Origin: Chryseobacterium oryctis
Lineage (GTDB): Bacteria; Bacteroidota; Bacteroidia; Flavobacteriales; Weeksellaceae
Direction: 5' to 3'
DNA length: 64,000 nucleotides
Assembly (NCBI RefSeq): GCF_025971925.1
Contig: NZ_JAPDHV010000004.1
Coordinates: forward strand, 310,001 to 374,000
Position 1 is the first letter of the stretch; each line of letters opens with the position of its first letter. The notes under the pieces are model-generated. The model ran no database searches and was not told the DNA's origin. It saw nothing but the letters and a program-made list of their open reading frames with translations. This document shows positions 60,346 to 64,000 of this stretch, one piece after another. The position numbers and the translations under genes are program-made.

Positions 60346-63177
60346 ATGAGTAAATCAACAGAATATATAGAAGTTTATGGCGCACGCGAACATAATCTTA
60401 AAAACATCAATGTAAAAATTCCACGCAACGAATTGGTCGTAATTACAGGACTTTCCGGAAGTGGAAAATCTTCCTTAGCTTTTGATACTATTTTTGCGGA
60501 AGGGCAACGTCGTTATATTGAGACGTTTTCGGCGTATGCAAGACAGTTTTTGGGAGGTTTGGAACGTCCGGATGTTGATAAAATCGAAGGGCTTTCTCCG
60601 GTTATCGCCATTGAACAGAAAACAACTAACAAAAATCCACGTTCAACTGTAGGAACTGTTACTGAATTATATGATTTTCTACGTCTTTTATATGCGAGAG
60701 TTTCAGATGCTTATTCACTTTCCACAGGGAAAAAATTGGTAAGTTACACAGAAGAACAGATTATAGAAACCATTAAAGAAAATTACAAAGGAGAGAAAAT
60801 AATGTTGATGGCTCCTGTTGTACGCTCCAGAAAAGGACATTATCATGAACTTTTCGTTCAGATGGCAAAAAAAGGCTACGGACAGGCAAGAATTGATGGA
60901 GAATTGCAAGATATTGAATATGATTTGAAGCTCGACCGTTACAAAACCCACGACATAGACATCGTTATAGACCGATGGATTATGGGGGAAAGTGCATCTG
61001 AAAGCAGAATGGAAAAATCTCTCAGAACGGCAATGGAAATGGGAGAGGGAATTATCGGAATTCAAAAACTGGGAAGCACTGATATTGAATATTTTTCTAA
61101 AAATTTAATGGATGATGAAACAGGTCATTCATTGGCTTTGCCGGAACCTAATACATTTTCATTCAATTCTCCGAAAGGAAGTTGTCCGGATTGTAAAGGT
61201 TTAGGTACAATAAAAAAAATCAACACAGATTACTTTGTCGAAAATCCGAAATTATCGATTAATCAGGGAGCTTTATTACCTTTAGAAGATATTAAGTCTA
61301 ATAAATGGGTATTGGCTCAGATTAAAAATATTCTTGAAATTTTTGGATTGGGACTGGCAACTCCTTTTCAGGATATCCCAGAAGAGGCTCTTGATTATAT
61401 CTATAATGGCTGCCATAAAGAGTTTAACAAAGACTTAAAGTATGCAGGAATAACCAAAAAAATTAAAATCAGTTTTGATGGCTTAATTCCTTTTATGGAA
61501 GAAATTATTGAAGAAAGAGAGTCTTATGAAGCTGTTTTGCTGGAAAGACATTTTACAACGGAAGAAACTTGTCCTCAATGTAAAGGGACTCGTCTTCAGC
61601 CTTCAAGTTTAAGTTTTAAAATAGACGGAAAAAATATTGCTGAGATTAATGCTTTGAGCTTAGCTGATTTGAAGGATTGGTTGGCTGAAGTTAAGGATAA
61701 ATTTTCAGAAAAGAATAAAATTATTGCTCACGAAATATTAAAAGAAATTGAAACCAGACTTCAGTTTTTGTTAGATGTAGGGTTAGATTATTTAAGTTTA
61801 AGTAGGAGTTCAAAAACGCTTTCAGGAGGAGAGTCTCAAAGGATTCGTTTGGCAACACAGATTGGGTCTCAGTTGGTGAATGTATTATATATTCTTGATG
61901 AACCGAGTATAGGGCTACACCAAAGAGACAACGAGAGACTGATTAATTCATTAAAAAATCTTCGTGATATCGGAAACTCTGTTTTGGTGGTAGAACACGA
62001 TAAAGATATGATTCTGGAAGCAGATGAGGTATTAGATATTGGTCCAAGAGCAGGGAAATTCGGAGGAGAGATTCTTTGGCAGGGAAAACCGAAAGATTTA
62101 TTGAAAGCTGATACAATTACGGCTCAATACATTAACGGGAAAAGAAAAATTGCCATTCCTGAAAAAAGAAGAGATGGGAATGGTAAAAATATAGTATTAA
62201 AAGGTGCTACAGGAAATAATCTTAAGAATGTAACTTTAGATATTCCGTTAGGGAAATTGGTTGTGGTTTCAGGAATTTCCGGAAGCGGAAAATCTTCTTT
62301 AATTAATGGAACTTTATACCCGATTCTGAATAAACATTTCTACAGAGCAGTTCAGGAGCCTTTACCTTACAAAAAAATTGAAGGACTTGAGAATATAGAT
62401 AAAATTGTAGATGTAGATCAAACTCCGATTGGTAGAACACCTCGTTCCAATCCTGCGACATATACTGGAATGTTTACAGATATCAGAAATCTCTTTGCAG
62501 AATTACCAGAAAGTAAAATCAGAGGTTATAAACCTGGAAGATTCTCTTTCAACGTGAAAGGTGGAAGATGCGAAACTTGTCAGGGAGGAGGTTTGAAGGT
62601 AATTGAAATGAACTTTTTACCGGATGTTTATGTTCATTGTGAAACTTGCAACGGGAAACGTTTTAACAGAGAAACACTGGAAGTTCGTTACAAAGGAAAA
62701 TCTATTTCTGATGTTTTGGATATGACGATTGATGAAGCTGTGGATTTTTTCCAGCCGATTCCTAAAATATATATTAAAGTGAAAACTTTACAGGATGTAG
62801 GTCTAGGGTATATCACACTAGGTCAGCAATCAACTACACTTTCTGGAGGAGAAGCTCAACGTATAAAGTTAGCGACAGAATTGGCAAAAAGACAAACAGG
62901 AAATACATTATATATTCTTGACGAACCGACAACAGGGCTTCATTTTGAAGATGTAAAAATTTTAATGGATGCAATTAATCAGTTGGTGGAATTAGGAAAT
63001 TCATTTATTATTATTGAACATAATATGGATGTGATAAAATTAGCAGATCATATTATTGACGTAGGTCCTGAAGGAGGAAAACATGGCGGACAAATCGTAG
63101 CGCAGGGAACTCCTGAGGAAATTGTAAAATCTAAGAAAAGCCTGACAGGTAAGTTTTTGAAACGGGAATTAGAATAA
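60346..63177 (+). CDS. uvrA: Excinuclease ABC subunit UvrA
   Basis: A 943-residue UvrA with two ABC ATPase modules. The first Walker A is GLSGSGKSS (35-43) and the second GISGSGKSS; signature motifs LSGGESQR and LSGGEAQR precede the Walker B segments [16 protein letters not shown] and [16 protein letters not shown]. Zinc-finger cysteines are in [24 protein letters not shown] and CETCNGKR. It starts nucleotide excision repair by recognising damage and loading UvrB. UvrB and UvrC genes are not in the window. Confidence 0.97.
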   Translation: MSKSTEYIEVYGAREHNLKNINVKIPRNELVVITGLSGSGKSSLAFDTIFAEGQRRYIETFSAYARQFLGGLERPDVDKIEGLSPVIAIEQKTTNKNPRSTVGTVTELYDFLRLLYARVSDAYSLSTGKKLVSYTEEQIIETIKENYKGEKIMLMAPVVRSRKGHYHELFVQMAKKGYGQARIDGELQDIEYDLKLDRYKTHDIDIVIDRWIMGESASESRMEKSLRTAMEMGEGIIGIQKLGSTDIEYFSKNLMDDETGHSLALPEPNTFSFNSPKGSCPDCKGLGTIKKINTDYFVENPKLSINQGALLPLEDIKSNKWVLAQIKNILEIFGLGLATPFQDIPEEALDYIYNGCHKEFNKDLKYAGITKKIKISFDGLIPFMEEIIEERESYEAVLLERHFTTEETCPQCKGTRLQPSSLSFKIDGKNIAEINALSLADLKDWLAEVKDKFSEKNKIIAHEILKEIETRLQFLLDVGLDYLSLSRSSKTLSGGESQRIRLATQIGSQLVNVLYILDEPSIGLHQRDNERLINSLKNLRDIGNSVLVVEHDKDMILEADEVLDIGPRAGKFGGEILWQGKPKDLLKADTITAQYINGKRKIAIPEKRRDGNGKNIVLKGATGNNLKNVTLDIPLGKLVVVSGISGSGKSSLINGTLYPILNKHFYRAVQEPLPYKKIEGLENIDKIVDVDQTPIGRTPRSNPATYTGMFTDIRNLFAELPESKIRGYKPGRFSFNVKGGRCETCQGGGLKVIEMNFLPDVYVHCETCNGKRFNRETLEVRYKGKSISDVLDMTIDEAVDFFQPIPKIYIKVKTLQDVGLGYITLGQQSTTLSGGEAQRIKLATELAKRQTGNTLYILDEPTTGLHFEDVKILMDAINQLVELGNSFIIIEHNMDVIKLADHIIDVGPEGGKHGGQIVAQGTPEEIVKSKKSLTGKFLKRELE

Positions 63178-63248
63178 TTTTAACAACAAAGTTGGTAATA
63201 AAAAATAAAAAATATCGTTATATAGAAAGTTTGCAAAATTAAAACGAT

Positions 63249-63383
63249 ATGAAAAATTTTAAAAAATTATCAAAAACTGAGTTGAAATCAGTAAATGCTG
63301 GTGAAAAAAAGCTTTACTGTTTTTATTGCGAATGGATGGACAAAGTTATATGCAGTGAAATTCATCTTTCACAATGTCCTTAA
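63249..63383 (+). CDS. 44-residue Cys-rich peptide with GG-type leader (bacteriocin-like)
   Basis: A 44-residue gene missed by a 60-codon cut-off. The leader MKNFKKLSKTELKSVNAG fits the short double-glycine-type leaders (here NAG rather than GG) found on bacteriocin-like and other small exported peptides of Chryseobacterium and relatives. The 26-residue core, from EKKLYC to QCP, has four cysteines in CxxC-x7-C-x7-C spacing (Cys24, 27, 35, 43). A strong terminator 9 bp after the stop supports a real transcript. No C39-peptidase ABC exporter, modifying enzyme or immunity gene is in the window. It could be a bacteriocin, a signal or a toxin-like peptide. Confidence 0.7.
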   Translation: MKNFKKLSKTELKSVNAGEKKLYCFYCEWMDKVICSEIHLSQCP

Positions 63384-63391
63384 AAATTTTG

Positions 63392-63418
63392 AACCGCTTG
63401 TTTAAGCGGTTTTTTATT
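63392..63418 (+). terminator. Terminator of the 44-residue peptide gene
   Basis: AACCGCTT / AAGCGGTT arms, GTTT loop, and TTTT after. It lies 9 bp after the stop. Confidence 0.88.
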
Positions 63419-63450
63419 TGGAGAAATTTATTAAAATTTAATTTCTTTAA

Positions 63451-63472
63451 AATGTATAAATTTATACATTTG
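63451..63472 (+). promoter_or_regulatory. 20-bp palindrome over the GNAT promoter
   Basis: AATGTATAAATTTATACATT is a perfect 20-bp palindrome (63451-63470). Its right half overlaps the -7 box TACATTTG (63465-63472), so a bound repressor would block the promoter. Confidence 0.7.
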
Positions 63473-63542
63473 ATAGTATAAATAATCGTCGATAAGGTTG
63501 TTTATTTAAGAATGAAGACGAAATAAATATCATTAAAATAAA

Positions 63543-64000
63543 ATGAATTACGAAATAAGAGAAATGCTTCCTAATGATGAAGTAAGAGTCCTGGAGATAT
63601 TTAAACAAGGAATTGACGGAGGAATTGCCACTTTTGAAACAACAGCTCCTACTCCTGAAGCTTGGAACATGGAGTTTTTTAACGCTTGTCGTTGGGTTTT
63701 GGAAAATGAAACCAATGAAATTGTTGGTTGGTGTGGATTGAAACCTGTCAGCAAAAGAGAATGTTTCAACGGGGTTGCAGAAGTGAGTATTTATCTGGAT
63801 AATAATTATCAGGGATTAGGATTGGGTTCTGTTTTGCTTAAAAAGCTGATTTTGGATAGTGAAAACCATGGATTCTGGACTTTACAATCTAATATATTTC
63901 CCGAAAACGAAACCTCAATAAAATTCCATCAGAAAAATGGCTTTAGAACAGTGGGAGTCAGAAAGAAATTAGGAAAGCTTAATGGTGAATGGAAAGATGT
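63543..64000 (+). CDS. GNAT N-acetyltransferase (phosphinothricin-type), 3' end outside window
   Basis: 152 codons are visible and the frame is open at base 64000. It begins YEIREMLPNDEVRVLEIFKQG, then GIATFETTAPTPEAW, the acetyl-CoA loop YQGLGLGSVLLKKLI and a later FHQKNGFRTVGVRKK. These fit the phosphinothricin/methionine-derivative acetyltransferase branch (pat/bar/MnaT-like). It acetylates small amines, probably for detoxification. A palindrome over its promoter suggests repression by an unknown regulator. Confidence 0.85.
   Translation, partial: MNYEIREMLPNDEVRVLEIFKQGIDGGIATFETTAPTPEAWNMEFFNACRWVLENETNEIVGWCGLKPVSKRECFNGVAEVSIYLDNNYQGLGLGSVLLKKLILDSENHGFWTLQSNIFPENETSIKFHQKNGFRTVGVRKKLGKLNGEWKD

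Larger units (their letters stand above)
63178..63542. other. 365-bp region between uvrA and the GNAT gene
   Basis: It contains the 44-residue peptide gene (63249-63383), its terminator (63392-63418), and a 20-bp palindrome with the GNAT -7 box (63451-63472). Upstream of the peptide the only promoter-like sequence is AAAGTTTG at 63226-63233, a weak match. Confidence 0.6.

Noticed and set aside
1..64000. Most reading frames antisense to or overlapping annotated genes
   Set aside because: They mirror codon structure of the real genes, lack promoters and recognisable domains, and were treated as shadows.

Overview
The window reads as ordinary chromosomal DNA of a Flavobacteriia bacterium, most like Chryseobacterium or a close Weeksellaceae relative. 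The base composition is AT-rich. Most promoters that I can place carry the Bacteroidetes -7 box TAnnTTTG, and recognisable Shine-Dalgarno sequences are scarce. There are three proteins with type IX secretion (T9SS) C-terminal sorting domains, a split ATP synthase operon without atpD/atpC, a Bacteroidetes-type (T6SSiii) TssE/TssF pair, and the rpsF-rpsR-rplI order. Genus is inference; no rRNA or tRNA gene is in the window. I recognised no insertion sequence, prophage or CRISPR array.

Layout. 1-4.1 kb: the end of a thioredoxin-like gene, an aldehyde dehydrogenase, a short-chain dehydrogenase and the S6-S18-L9 operon. 4.2-7.2 kb: two surface proteins that share a C-terminal module. 7.2-14.2 kb: CLC transporter, serine hydrolase with TPRs, 2-oxo acid dehydrogenase E2, SAM hydrolase and PhoH. 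14.4-17.7 kb: two tandem pairs of outer-membrane barrel paralogues. 17.8-19.5 kb: TM2 protein and Ffh. 19.7-25.6 kb: ATP synthase operon (AtpI-like, a, c, b, delta, a secreted unknown, alpha, gamma) with two strong intercistronic hairpins. 25.7-32 kb: T9SS cargo, a tail-fibre-like protein, a CBS/CorC membrane protein, ClpS and a secreted metallopeptidase. 32.2-37.2 kb: uridine kinase, DivIC-like protein, MutA, DinB, a GxxExxY gene between inverted repeats, a methyltransferase and an OmpA lipoprotein. 37.2-50.7 kb: metabolism and transport (M20 peptidase, SDR, EtfBA, DUF151 nuclease with nucleoside permease, thiolase, MFS protein, mevalonate-kinase-like enzyme with UbiA prenyltransferase, proline dehydrogenase). 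50.8-56.6 kb: T9SS protein, XRE regulator, an 834-bp gene desert, M14 peptidase, DUF4920 protein and amino-acid permease. 56.6-64 kb: a GC-rich extragenic element, tssE-tssF-lipoprotein, uvrA, an overlooked 44-residue Cys-rich leader peptide and a GNAT acetyltransferase cut by the window end.

How genes work together: the atp genes build most of F1Fo; EtfA and EtfB form one heterodimer; the thiolase, EtfBA, MutA and the E2 fit acyl-CoA and branched-chain catabolism; the GHMP kinase and UbiA protein fit isoprenoid or lipid synthesis; DUF151 nuclease and nucleoside permease look co-transcribed. The best leads for something undescribed are the 44-residue peptide, the inverted-repeat-flanked GxxExxY unit that supplies the only upstream start codons of the next gene, the self-overlapping operators of the XRE gene, and the isolated tssE-tssF fragment.
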